Positions 43,473-53,400 of a DNA stretch of 64,000 bases are shown here, piece by piece (within the stretch, counting starts at the first letter, position 1; the number at the start of each line of letters is the position of its first letter). The notes beneath the pieces were generated by a model, which searched no databases, was not told the DNA's origin, and saw only the letters and a list, made by a program, of their open reading frames with translations. The translations under genes were made by a program, and so were the position numbers. This DNA comes from Oscillospiraceae bacterium (lineage in GTDB: Bacteria > Bacillota > Clostridia > Oscillospirales > Oscillospiraceae): the NCBI GenBank assembly GCA_017397835.1, contig JAFQHV010000011.1:124001-188000 (forward strand), in the 5' to 3' direction.

Positions 43473-44843
43473 TTACAGCGTCACGCCGCTTTTGAAGATG
43501 GAGATTTCCCGATAGCCGTTCCGCTCGTTGGCGGTTTGTTCTCCCTCGGCAACGGCAATCATATAGTCCACCATCTCGTCGGACAGATCCGCCCCGGTCA
43601 GGGTGGGGCTGGCATCGAAGTCGATCCAGTTTTTCTTGTGGGCAGCAAGGGTCTCGTTGGTAGCGATCTTCACCGTGGGCACGCAGGAACCCACCGGCGT
43701 GCCCCGCCCGGTAGTAAACAGGATCATGTGTGCCCCGGCCGCCATCAGGTTGGTGATGGCCACAATGTCGTTGCCGGGACCATTGAGCAGGGACAGACCG
43801 TTCTTGCGCACCACGTCGCCGTAGTCCAGCACATCCACCACCTTGGAGAGCCCACCCTTTTGCACACAGCCCAGAGACTTCTCCTCCAAAGTGGTGATCC
43901 CGCCGGCCTTGTTGCCGGGGGAGGGGTTTTCATAGATGACCTGACCGTGTCGGGTAAAGTAGTCCTTGAAATCGTTGATCAGATGCACGATCTTATCAAA
44001 AATCTCCTCATTTTCCGCCCGCTCCATCAGCAGATGTTCCGCGCCGAACATCTCGGGCACCTCGCTGAGAATGCAGCTGGCACCCATGGCGATCAGCTTG
44101 TCAGAGGCACGGCCCACCAGCGGGTTGGCGGTAATACCGGAATAGCCGTCGCTGCCGCCGCACTTCAGCCCCACGGTCAGCTTGGACACCGGGACCGGCT
44201 GCCGCTTGAAGGTGTCGGCATAGGCCTGCAGTTCCCGAACGAGCTTCACACCCTCGGCCACCTCGTCCTCGCACTCCTGACAGATCAGGAAACGCACCCT
44301 TTCCTCGTCCCACGTGCCGAGAACCTTCTGCATCTCCGCCACGTTGTTGTTCTCACAGCCAAGGCCCAGCACCAGCACACCGGCGGCGTTGGGGTGATTG
44401 ATCATGCCCCGCAGGATCTTTTGGGTCACAGCCTGATCATCCCCCAACTGGGAGCAGCCGAAGGGATGCGGGAAGCACAGCGCGCCGGTTTGGGCGGCGA
44501 TCTGCTCGGCCACCTTGTTCACGCAGCCCACGGTGTTCACGATCCACACGTCGTTTCGGATGCCCACATCGCCGTTTTTGCGCACATAGCCCATAAAGGA
44601 CCTTCCGGTATCCCCGGCAGGAATGTCGTAAAAGCGGGGATTGTACGAATAGGTCAGGTTATCCTTCAGGTTCGTCTTTACGTTGTGGGTGTGGACGTGC
44701 TCTCCCTTTTTGATATCGCAGGTGGCGTGTCCGATGGGACAGCCGTACTTGACGATGTCCTCCCCCGCCCGGATGTCCCGGTCGGCATACTTGTGGCCGT
44801 CGGACAGGTTCACATCCACGTTGTCAAGCTTGTTTATTTTCAT
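43473..44843 (-). CDS. uxaA: Altronate dehydratase (UxaA family)
   Basis: 456 residues. A short SAF-type N-terminal domain (GCPIGHATCDIKKGEHVHTHN) is followed by the main domain with VRKNGDVGIRNDVWIVNTVGC, VLGLGCENNN, GLKCGGSDGYSGITANP and FTTGRGTPVGSCVPTVKI. The conserved cysteines fit the iron-dependent dehydratase family. It converts altronate to 2-keto-3-deoxygluconate in galacturonate breakdown. The length is slightly short compared with E. coli UxaA (about 495). It follows uxaB by 13 bases. Confidence 0.92.
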   Translation of the reverse strand: MKINKLDNVDVNLSDGHKYADRDIRAGEDIVKYGCPIGHATCDIKKGEHVHTHNVKTNLKDNLTYSYNPRFYDIPAGDTGRSFMGYVRKNGDVGIRNDVWIVNTVGCVNKVAEQIAAQTGALCFPHPFGCSQLGDDQAVTQKILRGMINHPNAAGVLVLGLGCENNNVAEMQKVLGTWDEERVRFLICQECEDEVAEGVKLVRELQAYADTFKRQPVPVSKLTVGLKCGGSDGYSGITANPLVGRASDKLIAMGASCILSEVPEMFGAEHLLMERAENEEIFDKIVHLINDFKDYFTRHGQVIYENPSPGNKAGGITTLEEKSLGCVQKGGLSKVVDVLDYGDVVRKNGLSLLNGPGNDIVAITNLMAAGAHMILFTTGRGTPVGSCVPTVKIATNETLAAHKKNWIDFDASPTLTGADLSDEMVDYMIAVAEGEQTANERNGYREISIFKSGVTL

Positions 44844-44856
44844 GGTATCCCACCCT

Positions 44857-46143
44857 TTACAGATACTTCTTCACATCAGCGGTCAGGAAGCTCAAATCCT
44901 CGTCCCAAAGGATCTTATTTCCCAAAATTTCTTCCACCGATGCGCGTTTCATAAAGTCCGTCACGTCCTTGTCATCGTCGGGCTCACCGTGCTTATAGAA
45001 CTCGATCAGCCGGGCAAAGGAAAACAACAGCTTCTCCGGCATCTTACCCCGGCGCCTGATGTACTCCAGCAGTGAAGGCAGCACCCGCACCTTGAACTTG
45101 CTCACGGAATTCAAGGCGATGGACGAGCAGAAATGCCGGATGTATGGATTGGCAAACCGCTCAAATACGCTGTCAGCATAGGACAGCAGTTCCTGCTCCG
45201 GCAGATCCAGGGTGGGGATGATCTCGTCGTAAACGCAGGCTTTAACGAAGCCGCTCATGGTTTCGTCCGCCATGCAGTCACCCACGGTCTCCACCCCCCG
45301 CAGCAGGGCGTAGGGGATCATGACGGTGTGGGCACCGTTGAGGATGCGCACCTTGCGGGTACGGTACATGGTCATGTCGTCGGTGACGATCACGTTCAGT
45401 CCGGTCTTGTCAAAGGGAATCTCCAGCACCTTGTCCGCCGGTCCCTCAATGACCCACAGGTGGAAATACTCCGAGGTATTCAGCAGATCGTCCTCATAGC
45501 CAAGACCCAGATCCTCCCCCTTGGGGAATCCGGTGTTGATTCGGTCCACCAAAGTATTGCAGAACACATTCTCGTTCTCTACAAACGCTTCAAACTCCTC
45601 ACCGAGCCCCCACTCGCGAGCATAGCGCAGCACCAGCTGTTTCAGGGTACTGCCGTTTTTGTCGATCAGTTCACAGGGCAGGAACACAAAGCCGGGCAGT
45701 TTCAACTCGAAGCGTCGCTTCAGCAGGGCGGTCACCTTGGCCGGGAAGGACTTCGGAGGGCGGTCCCCGGCCTCGTCCCCCTCGGCGTAGCTGATGCCGG
45801 ACTCCGTGGTGTTGGAGATAACAAACCGGAAGTCGGGATTCTCCGCCAGAGCCAGATAGGCATCGTAGTCCTCATAGGGATTGACGCAGCGGGAGATCAC
45901 GTCGATCTGCTTGACGTCCACCCCCTCCACGCCGCGAATAACGTGGGTGTACATACAATCCTGCTGCTCCAGCATACGGCACATACCCTTCTCAATGGGC
46001 TGTACCACCACAACGCTGCCGCTCCAGTCGGTCTGCTCATTTACAATTTGCAGCATCCAGTCGCAAAAGCCTCTCAAAAAGCCGCCCTCACCAAACTGAA
46101 TGATCCGTTCCGTTCTTACGGTCTTCTCTTTTCCCGCAAACAT
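44857..46143 (-). CDS. uxaB: Tagaturonate reductase (altronate oxidoreductase)
   Basis: 428 residues of the mannitol dehydrogenase family. The N-terminal Rossmann segment contains IIQFGEGGFLRGF, and the catalytic region includes NGAHTVMIPYALL. UxaB reduces tagaturonate to altronate, the step before UxaA, so the pair forms a galacturonate branch module. UxaC and the KDG kinase/aldolase are not in the window. The start at 46143 follows GGAGGAGAAG; the longer frame to 46233 is rejected. The divergent AraC gene probably controls this operon. Confidence 0.9.
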   Translation of the reverse strand: MFAGKEKTVRTERIIQFGEGGFLRGFCDWMLQIVNEQTDWSGSVVVVQPIEKGMCRMLEQQDCMYTHVIRGVEGVDVKQIDVISRCVNPYEDYDAYLALAENPDFRFVISNTTESGISYAEGDEAGDRPPKSFPAKVTALLKRRFELKLPGFVFLPCELIDKNGSTLKQLVLRYAREWGLGEEFEAFVENENVFCNTLVDRINTGFPKGEDLGLGYEDDLLNTSEYFHLWVIEGPADKVLEIPFDKTGLNVIVTDDMTMYRTRKVRILNGAHTVMIPYALLRGVETVGDCMADETMSGFVKACVYDEIIPTLDLPEQELLSYADSVFERFANPYIRHFCSSIALNSVSKFKVRVLPSLLEYIRRRGKMPEKLLFSFARLIEFYKHGEPDDDKDVTDFMKRASVEEILGNKILWDEDLSFLTADVKKYL

Positions 46144-46239
46144 TTCTCTTCTCCTCCCTGTTTTGAACCTCTTCCCCATCATATTACAGCAAATTAAACA
46201 CACCTTCCTTTGAAAATATGCTGTCTTTTCCATATTTTC

Positions 46240-46267
46240 TTGAATTATTTGTCATTTGTGATATCAT
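46240..46267 (+). promoter_or_regulatory. Putative promoter of the uronate AraC regulator gene
   Basis: -35 TTGAAT (46240-46245), a 16-base spacer and -10 TATCAT (46262-46267). Confidence 0.5.
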
Positions 46268-46302
46268 AGGAAAAGAACGCTATCTGTAAGGAGACGATGT
46301 GT

Positions 46303-47175
46303 ATGGCAGTCAAGCGGGATATGAGCGACTCCGGCATCACCACCGAAGTCTCCCGGCCTTTCTCTAACCCCATTCCCCTGGCCGCCGGACGATTTTACTA
46401 CGACCGCGCCCAGCGCAGCAGCACGACCTCCATGACCAACGGCCACTACCACAATATGTACGAGATCTACTTTCTCGCCGCCGGCCGGTGCCGCTACTTC
46501 ATCGAAAACAAGCTCTTCGAGGTGGAGGCCGGCGACCTCGTCCTCATCCCTCACGGCACCATCCACAAAACCATCTATCAAAATACAGCGACCGACCGCC
46601 ACCTGCTCAACTTCTCCGCCTCCTATATCCCACCCTCCCTCCTGAGCGAGATCCGCCTCCTTTTCGAGCAGACCATCTATCGCCCCTCCAATGCGCTCCT
46701 TCCCGACATCACGGCCATCTTTGGCAAAATCGCCGCCGAACACGGAAAGGCCGACGCCTACTCCAAGCTGCTGCTTTGCAGCTATATGACCGAGCTGTTC
46801 TCCCTGCTGCTCCGCAACCCCTCCGGCAACCGGGCCGGCTCCAAGGCCGACACCCCCATTGAAGCGGCAACTCGCTACATCTCCGCCAACTATCCCTCCC
46901 CCCTGACTTTAGAGCAGGTGGCCGCCCAGTCCAACCTGTCCCCAAGTTATTTCTCCCGCCTGTTCAAAAGCACCACCGGCTTCGGCTTCAAAGAGTACCT
47001 GACTCTGCTGCGTTTGAAGCAGGCCCAGTCCCTCCTGTCGGACACGAATATGTCCATTTGCGAAATCGCCTACGAATGCGGGTTCAATGACAGCAACTAC
47101 TTCTCTTCCGTTTTCCGTGGCTTCCATAATGTTTCTCCTTTGAACTATCGCAAGCAAAAACGCACCGAACCATAA
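46303..47175 (+). CDS. AraC family transcriptional regulator next to uxaBA
   Basis: 290 residues. An N-terminal cupin sensor (HYHNMYEIYFLAAGRCRYFI and the DLVLIPHGTIHKT segment) is followed by two HTH motifs (LTLEQVAAQSNLSPSYFSRL; ICEIAYECGFNDSNYFSSVF). It is divergent from uxaBA across about 160 bases, so it most likely senses a uronate or its breakdown product and controls those genes (inference). The ATG at 46303 is at the right distance from AAGGAG; the ATG at 46297 is too close. Confidence 0.9.
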   Translation: MAVKRDMSDSGITTEVSRPFSNPIPLAAGRFYYDRAQRSSTTSMTNGHYHNMYEIYFLAAGRCRYFIENKLFEVEAGDLVLIPHGTIHKTIYQNTATDRHLLNFSASYIPPSLLSEIRLLFEQTIYRPSNALLPDITAIFGKIAAEHGKADAYSKLLLCSYMTELFSLLLRNPSGNRAGSKADTPIEAATRYISANYPSPLTLEQVAAQSNLSPSYFSRLFKSTTGFGFKEYLTLLRLKQAQSLLSDTNMSICEIAYECGFNDSNYFSSVFRGFHNVSPLNYRKQKRTEP

Positions 47176-47177
47176 AC

Positions 47178-47218
47178 AAACTGCGCCCCGCAGCCGAATC
47201 GGCTGCGGGGCGCAGTTT
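47178..47218. terminator. Bidirectional terminator
   Basis: A perfect inverted repeat with 18-19-base arms (AAACTGCGCCCCGCAGCCG and complement) between the convergent AraC and oxidoreductase genes. Confidence 0.9.
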
Positions 47219-47227
47219 CATATCAGA

Positions 47228-48082
47228 TTATGCCCGATGGACCGTTTCCTCTTTCCCGCTTTGGATGGAGCGCTCAATGGCACACATCACAAAAATAGGG
47301 GCGATCAGGTCGTCGTAGGAGTCGTGCTGTTCTCCACCGCAGATCAGACCGTAAAGCTCGGCAAACTCCTTCTCGAAGCAGCCGGCAAAGCCGTACTTTT
47401 CAAACACACCGTAGTTCTCGCAGCTGATTCCGGCGTAGAAATTGTCGTTCTGCTCCACAAACTGCAGGTTGACGTCATAACTGTCGTAGCGGACGATGCA
47501 GTTGATGGCCTTTCCGTTGACGAAAGCCTGCACGCTGTTGGGATAGTAGCCGAAGATCTCCCCCATCACCTGCACCAGATGCTGGGCATAGTAGGGGAAG
47601 CCGCCATACTCGTTATCGGTGTTGATGGGGGCGCGCAGCAGACCGCCGTACACCTCACCCCACGTTTTTTCCGCAACGGCCTTCTTCAGGTCCTGCACCG
47701 GCCGGGGGAACCGGCACAGGGAGCCACCGCAGGCCTTTGTGTTATGAGCCTTCAGGTTGGCCTTCAGGGCAAGGGCATCCTCCTCGCTGTTGACCACGGG
47801 CTTATCCAGCAGAACCGGCACCCCGGCGGCGATATAGGGCTTTGCCATGGCATACCGCTTGCCGCCGTGACGGGCCACGATGGCCACGCCGTCCACCTTG
47901 CCCACCAGCTCGTCAGCGGTTTTCATAACGGGCACGCCGTACTTCTTGCCCAGCGCTTCGGCGACGCCCTCCTCATCGCTGTAGAGGCCAATCACCTGCA
48001 CGTCGCTGTAGTCCTTGGAAATGATGTCCAGAAAGCCGATAGCGTGGGAGTTCTCGCAGCCCAGAATCGCAATCTTATACAT
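47228..48082 (-). CDS. Gfo/Idh/MocA family oxidoreductase, short and divergent
   Basis: 284 residues. The Rossmann start (KIAILGCENSHAIGF) lacks the usual G-x-G-x-x-G loop. The family lysine motif appears as LDKPVVNS instead of EKP. It is about 60-80 residues shorter than typical members. The family acts on sugars, inositols or keto-sugars with NAD(P). It follows a second family member by 14 bases, so the two may act on the same substrate or in sequence. Confidence 0.82.
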   Translation of the reverse strand: MYKIAILGCENSHAIGFLDIISKDYSDVQVIGLYSDEEGVAEALGKKYGVPVMKTADELVGKVDGVAIVARHGGKRYAMAKPYIAAGVPVLLDKPVVNSEEDALALKANLKAHNTKACGGSLCRFPRPVQDLKKAVAEKTWGEVYGGLLRAPINTDNEYGGFPYYAQHLVQVMGEIFGYYPNSVQAFVNGKAINCIVRYDSYDVNLQFVEQNDNFYAGISCENYGVFEKYGFAGCFEKEFAELYGLICGGEQHDSYDDLIAPIFVMCAIERSIQSGKEETVHRA

Positions 48083-48096
48083 AGCTGTGTCCTCCC

Positions 48097-49173
48097 TTAA
48101 AACTTGACGGGCAGGGGATTCTGGGCGTGCGCCGTCTCAATGATGCTGATAATCTGCGCCGCCCATTCAGGCTTGACCGCCAACTCCGCCCCTTCAGTGA
48201 TGTGCTTGTACACGGACTCGTAGTACATCTCCGTCGCCACCACGAGGCGCTTCTCGTAGACGCCCTCCTCCTCGTGGGTAATCAGCTGCTCAGAGCAGTA
48301 GGTGGGCATACCGTTGGCATCCTTCAGGGTGCCCAGCACCAGAGGCCGCTCGGGATTCTCTCCATCCACGATATACTTCAGCTTCCAGTCGCTGAAGCTG
48401 GACTGGAAGGTGCCCTTGGAGCCCAGCACTTTGAAGCTGGCGCTGGGGAAGGCATCGTTGGAGTTGACCTCCACATCCACCACGGGCTTGCCGGGGGCGG
48501 TAATCAGAATCTTGGCGTAGGCATCGGAGTCACCGCTGGACATAACCTGACTCTGATTCAGACGGGAGAACACCACCTGAATGTCGGGGTCACCGTCCAG
48601 GAAACCAACCGCCAGACCAATGGGGTGAGGGCCGGTGTTGTAGATGTTGCCGCCCATCTTGACCTGGGTGCTCTGCCAGTCCCAACGGCGGGAAAAGCCG
48701 CTGTAGGTAATGTCAATCTGCTGCACCTCGCCCAACTTGCCGCTGTCGATAACTTCCTTGGTCTTGAGGTAATACTCGGACAGAAACGCCTGCTGGAACA
48801 CGCCCAGCTTCACGCCCTTTTCCTTGGCCTTCTTGATGATGGCATCGCACTCGTACCGGGTACGGGCAAAGGGCTTCTCCGTCACCAGATTGAACCCGGC
48901 CTCCAGCAAACCCATAGCTACTTCGTAGTGCTCGTTGGACACACTGGCGTTGACCACCAAATCAATGTCCGTGCGACCATAAAGCTCCTCGGGATGGGCG
49001 AACACCTCACAGCCGGGAAACTCCTCTAGGGCACGGGCCCGGAACTGCTCGTCCCGATCCACCACGGCCACCACGTTGTACATGCTCTGACCAGCTTCCT
49101 TCAAGAAGTAAGCGCCGTGGATGCCGCGGCCGCTCCGACCCTGACCGATAATGGCTACGTTCAGTTTTTTCAT
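48097..49173 (-). CDS. Gfo/Idh/MocA family oxidoreductase
   Basis: 358 residues. It has a complete NAD(P)-binding start (VAIIGQGRSGRGIHGAYF), the catalytic-site motif TEKPFARTRYECDAI and a C-terminal beta-sheet domain. The likely role is oxidation or reduction of a sugar or cyclitol; the substrate is unknown. The start at 49173 follows GGAGG. It is first in a two-gene operon and divergent from an AraC regulator gene. Confidence 0.9.
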   Translation of the reverse strand: MKKLNVAIIGQGRSGRGIHGAYFLKEAGQSMYNVVAVVDRDEQFRARALEEFPGCEVFAHPEELYGRTDIDLVVNASVSNEHYEVAMGLLEAGFNLVTEKPFARTRYECDAIIKKAKEKGVKLGVFQQAFLSEYYLKTKEVIDSGKLGEVQQIDITYSGFSRRWDWQSTQVKMGGNIYNTGPHPIGLAVGFLDGDPDIQVVFSRLNQSQVMSSGDSDAYAKILITAPGKPVVDVEVNSNDAFPSASFKVLGSKGTFQSSFSDWKLKYIVDGENPERPLVLGTLKDANGMPTYCSEQLITHEEEGVYEKRLVVATEMYYESVYKHITEGAELAVKPEWAAQIISIIETAHAQNPLPVKF

Positions 49174-49258
49174 GGTTGCAACCTCCAAATCATGTGGTTT
49201 ATGCCTTCATCATAACCCCTATTTTTTGATAGTGAATAAGAAAAAACAGGTTCTTGTA

Positions 49259-49287
49259 TTGCATTTCGTGTGTTTTTGCGATATAAT
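49259..49287 (+). promoter_or_regulatory. Promoter of the AraC gene at 49320
   Basis: -35 TTGCAT (49259-49264), a 17-base spacer and perfect -10 TATAAT (49282-49287). Confidence 0.78.
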
Positions 49288-49319
49288 GACCGTACTTCAA
49301 CCGAAGGGTGGTGTTTTCA

Positions 49320-50162
49320 ATGAAAAAATCACAGCTCACGCGGCATCTATTCTACCGGGACAACACCATATACTGCGCCCACGCAACGATTATCTCCCCC
49401 ATGGAAAACATCCGCCCCAGCTTCCACGTCCACGACGTGTGCGAGCTCATCCTTGTAAAGAGCGGCAGTGTCTCCGCCATCATCGGCGACCAGATTTACA
49501 AGCTGGGCAAAAACAGTCTTATGATTTTCCGCGCCAATATCCCACACCGCATGATGTTCGACGGCAATGGCGATTACGAACGGTACGACATCCTTTTTGA
49601 TGAAACCGTTTTGGCCAACCGTGTCTTTGACCGTATCCCCAAAAACCTGTGCTACATCGACTGCAACGGAAACAGCTCCATTCTAAACCTGTTTGAAAAG
49701 CTGGACTTTTTCTGCACCCATTTCAACGGGGACGATTTGGGCCTGCTCCTGAAAAACACCATTGAGGAGTTGCTGTTCCACATCTCCCTCTCGCCCCCCG
49801 ATGATTACGACGGCGAACTGCTGTCCTTCCACCCCATTTTGAAAGAGGCCATCCGGTACGTCAACCACCATTACTGCGAGCAAATCACCATCGACGATAT
49901 GGCTCGGCACCTATGTGTCAACAAAAGTCATCTGCACCACCTGTTCACGGAACTTTTGCAGATTACCCCCAAAAAATATATCAACATCCGCCGCCTGGCC
50001 AAAGCGCAAAAGCTGATCCGCCTGGGCGAAAAACCAAGTTCCATCTTCACCTCCTGTGGTTTCTGCGACTATGCCACCTTTTTCCGCAACTACACCTCCT
50101 ACTTCGGCTATACCCCCTCCCAGGAAAACGAGATCATCGCCAACCGAACCATCGACCTGTAA
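49320..50162 (+). CDS. AraC family transcriptional regulator
   Basis: 280 residues. The cupin sensor (SFHVHDVCELILVKSGSVSA; NIPHRMMF) and the C-terminal HTH pair (ITIDDMARHLCVNKSHLHHL; PSSIFTSCGFCDYATFFRNY) are clear. It lies between the divergent Gfo/Idh/MocA operon and the co-oriented 1091-residue glycosidase-like gene, either or both of which it may control. The ATG at 49320 is preferred over GTG codons within the ribosome site GAAGGGTGG. Confidence 0.9.
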   Translation: MKKSQLTRHLFYRDNTIYCAHATIISPMENIRPSFHVHDVCELILVKSGSVSAIIGDQIYKLGKNSLMIFRANIPHRMMFDGNGDYERYDILFDETVLANRVFDRIPKNLCYIDCNGNSSILNLFEKLDFFCTHFNGDDLGLLLKNTIEELLFHISLSPPDDYDGELLSFHPILKEAIRYVNHHYCEQITIDDMARHLCVNKSHLHHLFTELLQITPKKYINIRRLAKAQKLIRLGEKPSSIFTSCGFCDYATFFRNYTSYFGYTPSQENEIIANRTIDL

Positions 50163-50168
50163 CCTCGG

Positions 50169-50205
50169 ACCGCCCGGCTTCCCCACCTCCGGGCGGTCGT
50201 TTTAT
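50169..50205 (+). terminator. Terminator after the AraC gene
   Basis: A perfect 10-bp stem (50169-50178 with 50190-50199) followed by GTTTTAT. Confidence 0.85.
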
Positions 50206-50261
50206 ATGCTTTCTTATATGGAACCATGTAAAAAAATAAATGGATTTTTCGCCGAATTTCC

Positions 50262-50290
50262 TTGCAATCCCATACGCACTGTGATATGCT
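50262..50290 (+). promoter_or_regulatory. Promoter of the 1091-residue protein gene
   Basis: -35 TTGCAA (50262-50267), a 17-base spacer and -10 TATGCT (50285-50290). The leader is about 110 bases. Confidence 0.68.
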
Positions 50291-50339
50291 CCAAGCAAGA
50301 AAACCCTAAATATCGCTGTATTTTCCCGTTTTTCCGCAC

Positions 50340-50379
50340 TTTATGGATGATTTGATATTTTTTATGGATTTTTTGATAT
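50340..50379 (+). repeat. Tandem 21-base-period direct repeat in the leader, candidate AraC operator
   Basis: Two 19-base copies (50340-50358 and 50361-50379) agree at 17 positions. Both read TTTATGGAT..TTTGATAT and start exactly 21 bases apart, two helical turns. AraC proteins bind paired direct half-sites, and an AraC gene lies just upstream. The repeats fall downstream of the best promoter, so they could act as a repression site or mark a second promoter not recognised here. Confidence 0.45.
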
Positions 50380-50404
50380 GTTCAGAAATTGAGGAGGAGA
50401 TTTT

Positions 50405-53400
50405 ATGGACCCGAAAACCCACTATACCCCCACAGAAAACGGCTATGCCATCAACGGCAGCTGTGAGCTGTTCAACCGCACCCTGTACGGCTCCCACAAG
50501 AACGACGAGCAGACCGCCCGCTTCTTCACCTTCGCCGGCGACGTCCCCCAGTTCATGGGTACCGTCACCGACTGGGCGGTGAACCCCGTCACCTATCAGG
50601 AGAAGTGCGGTGTGCTGGTCAGCGGCCTGTCCATCACCCCCGGCCGCCGTGCCGGCTTCTACTACACCGATGACATTGACCAGACCTCCCGCTGGTTCCA
50701 CAACTCCGAGGACGTGCTGGCCGAGTTCAAAAACGGCTGGATGGAGTACGAGCTGAGCCAGATCTCCTCCTGGTTCCCCGACGTCAGCGTGAAGATAGAG
50801 GCCTACCCCCTTCTGCCCGAGGACGGCTATCTGGTCCATTACCGCATCACCACCAACCAGCGGTGCTTCTTCGCCGCCGGCTTTGGCGGCATCACCGAGA
50901 TGCAGGGCCGCTTCGAGATGAAGGGCGAGCCCCGCCGTTACTTCACCGCCGACAACGCCAAGGGCAACAAGGTAGAGGTCGGCACCAACCGCGCCCACCT
51001 TACCCACACCGACGGCAAGCATATGTGGGTGGCCACCAGCTTCCCCGCCCAGTTCGCCGTCGGCTCCGCCAGGGCCATGGCCGACATCTACCCCAGCACC
51101 TTCCTGGGCAATGACCCGGAGAACGAGGACGATCAGGTGATCAAGATCTCCGCCCCCATCGAGCCGGCTCAGACCCTGGACGGCTATATCATCGCCATCC
51201 GCAACGAGGACGAGTCCGTGCTGGACCGCTGGCTGGCCATGGACGACCCCGTGGCCTACATCAAGTCCCAGATCTACGCCAAGTTTGCCTGCATCGACGT
51301 GGACACCCCCGACCACCCCCTGGACCTGACCGTCATCCCCAACGTCATCGCCCTGGACGCCTCCTGGCACAAGGATGCCTTTAACCACGGTGCCTTCGCC
51401 TACCACAATCCCTATCTGGGCTGGCGCAACTGGTACGCCCCCACCGCCATGCACTGGAACGAGCGGGTGGAGAAAACCATCGATATGTGGACCGGCTACA
51501 TCACCCACGGCGACCCCAAGGACGAGAAGGTCACCCACGATGCCGGTCCCATTCCCGAGGGTCAGCTGGGCTACGCCGGTTCCCGCTCCACCATCGAAAA
51601 CGCCGTGGGCCGTCTGCCCGCCTACTTCGGTCCCAAGGGCGAACCCCTGTACGGCCCCTACAATATGCAGGAATGTGCCCTTGACATGATGCTCTACTAC
51701 ATCGAGTGGTCGGGCAACTTCGACTTCGCCGCCAGGCACTTCGACGATATGTGCGCCATGGTGGACTTCGAGACCCGTGTCTTCGACCCCGACGACGATG
51801 GTCTGTATCAGAGTATGCTGAACACCTGGATCTCCGACGGCCACAACTACAACGGTGCCGGCTGCACTCAGGCCACCGCCTACAACTACCGTGCCAACCT
51901 GGTCCTGTCCCAAATCGCTGAGAAAGTCGGCCGGGACGGCAAGCGCTTCGCCCGGCGGGCCGAGAAGATCAAAAAGGCCATGGAGGAAAAGCTGTGGCTG
52001 CCCCACGAGGGCGTCTACGCCGAGAGCCTGGATACCATCGGCAACCGCCTAATCCACCCCGCTGTGGAGCTGCCCACCGTCTACCACCCCATCGACTCCT
52101 TCATGGTGGACCACCGCAAAGCGTACCGCACCCTGCGCTACACCGAGCAGCACCTGAAAAGCATCTCCACCCCCGGCCGCGGCGGCCGCCTGTCCTACTC
52201 CTCCAACTGGCTGCCCAAGCAGTACTCCAACTGCGGCCTGTTCCCCTCCGAGAACCTGCATTTGGCTCTGGCCTACTTCCAGGTGGGCCTGAAGGAACAG
52301 GGCAAGAAGCTGCTGGACGGCGTGACCGACTGCTTCTTCACCGGCCGCAACCCCGGCATGGCGCCCCATATCCAGTCCAACCGCTGTACCTCCGACTTCG
52401 GCGACTCCGACTTCACCGATACCTCCAGTATGTACCTGCGCACGGTGGTGGAGGGCCTGTTCGGTATCCGCATCAACGCCGTGGAGGGCTGTGTGCACAT
52501 CCAGCCCGGCCTGCCCGAGGAGTGGGAGCATGCCAGCCTGACCCTGCAGGACATCGGCTTCCACTACCATCGCCGCGGTAACGAGGAGTTCTTCAACATC
52601 CACTGCGACCGCGCCGAAACCAAGCGCTTCCGCATCCCCATGCGCTCGGCCAACGTGGAGCTGGTGCTGCTGGACGGCCGGGTCGTCCCCTACGAGATCG
52701 AGGCCGGTGTCAACAACAGCTTTCTCATCGTCAAGACCGACAAGGTGGGCAAGTTCCGCCTGCAGGTCATCCACGGCAAGCAGCCCATCCCCACCGTGTC
52801 CGTTGCCAACACCGTGCTGGTCGGCAGCAAGCTGACCGCTCAGGTCAGGGGCGGCACGCTGGCCGAGGTCTGCGACGTGTCCGAAACCTTGGAAGACATC
52901 ACCACCGTGGGCAGCAAGGTCTACGCCACCGCCAAAAACGTTCCCGGCGACCACACCCTGTTCCTGCGTGTCACCGCCGGCCAGTACAACGCCTGGCTGG
53001 CCGCCGACTACGATATCGAGGCCATGGCCGTGGCCGAGACCCCGCTGGAGGAAAAACCCTTCACCCCCGTGGACATCGCCCGGTTCTTCAACTGCAGCAC
53101 CACCGACCTGCATAAGCAGTGCTACACCACCCCCCTGCCCAAGGGCTTTGCCATGCGCCTGTACAAGAACGGCCGTGCCGCCCATAACTGGAGCCAGTGG
53201 GGCCACCGCGGTCTGCACGTGGACGACACCGGTATGCGCAGCGCCGGCGGCACCGTCGTGTCCCGCTCCGGTATCCCCTTCGCCACCCCGGCCGAAGGCA
53301 ACAATTTGGCCTGCGTGTCCATCTACGACGTGTTCCCCACCTCCACCGCCTTCCCCCTGACCGGCAAGGCGCAGGAGCTGGCCGTCATGTTCATCGCCAG

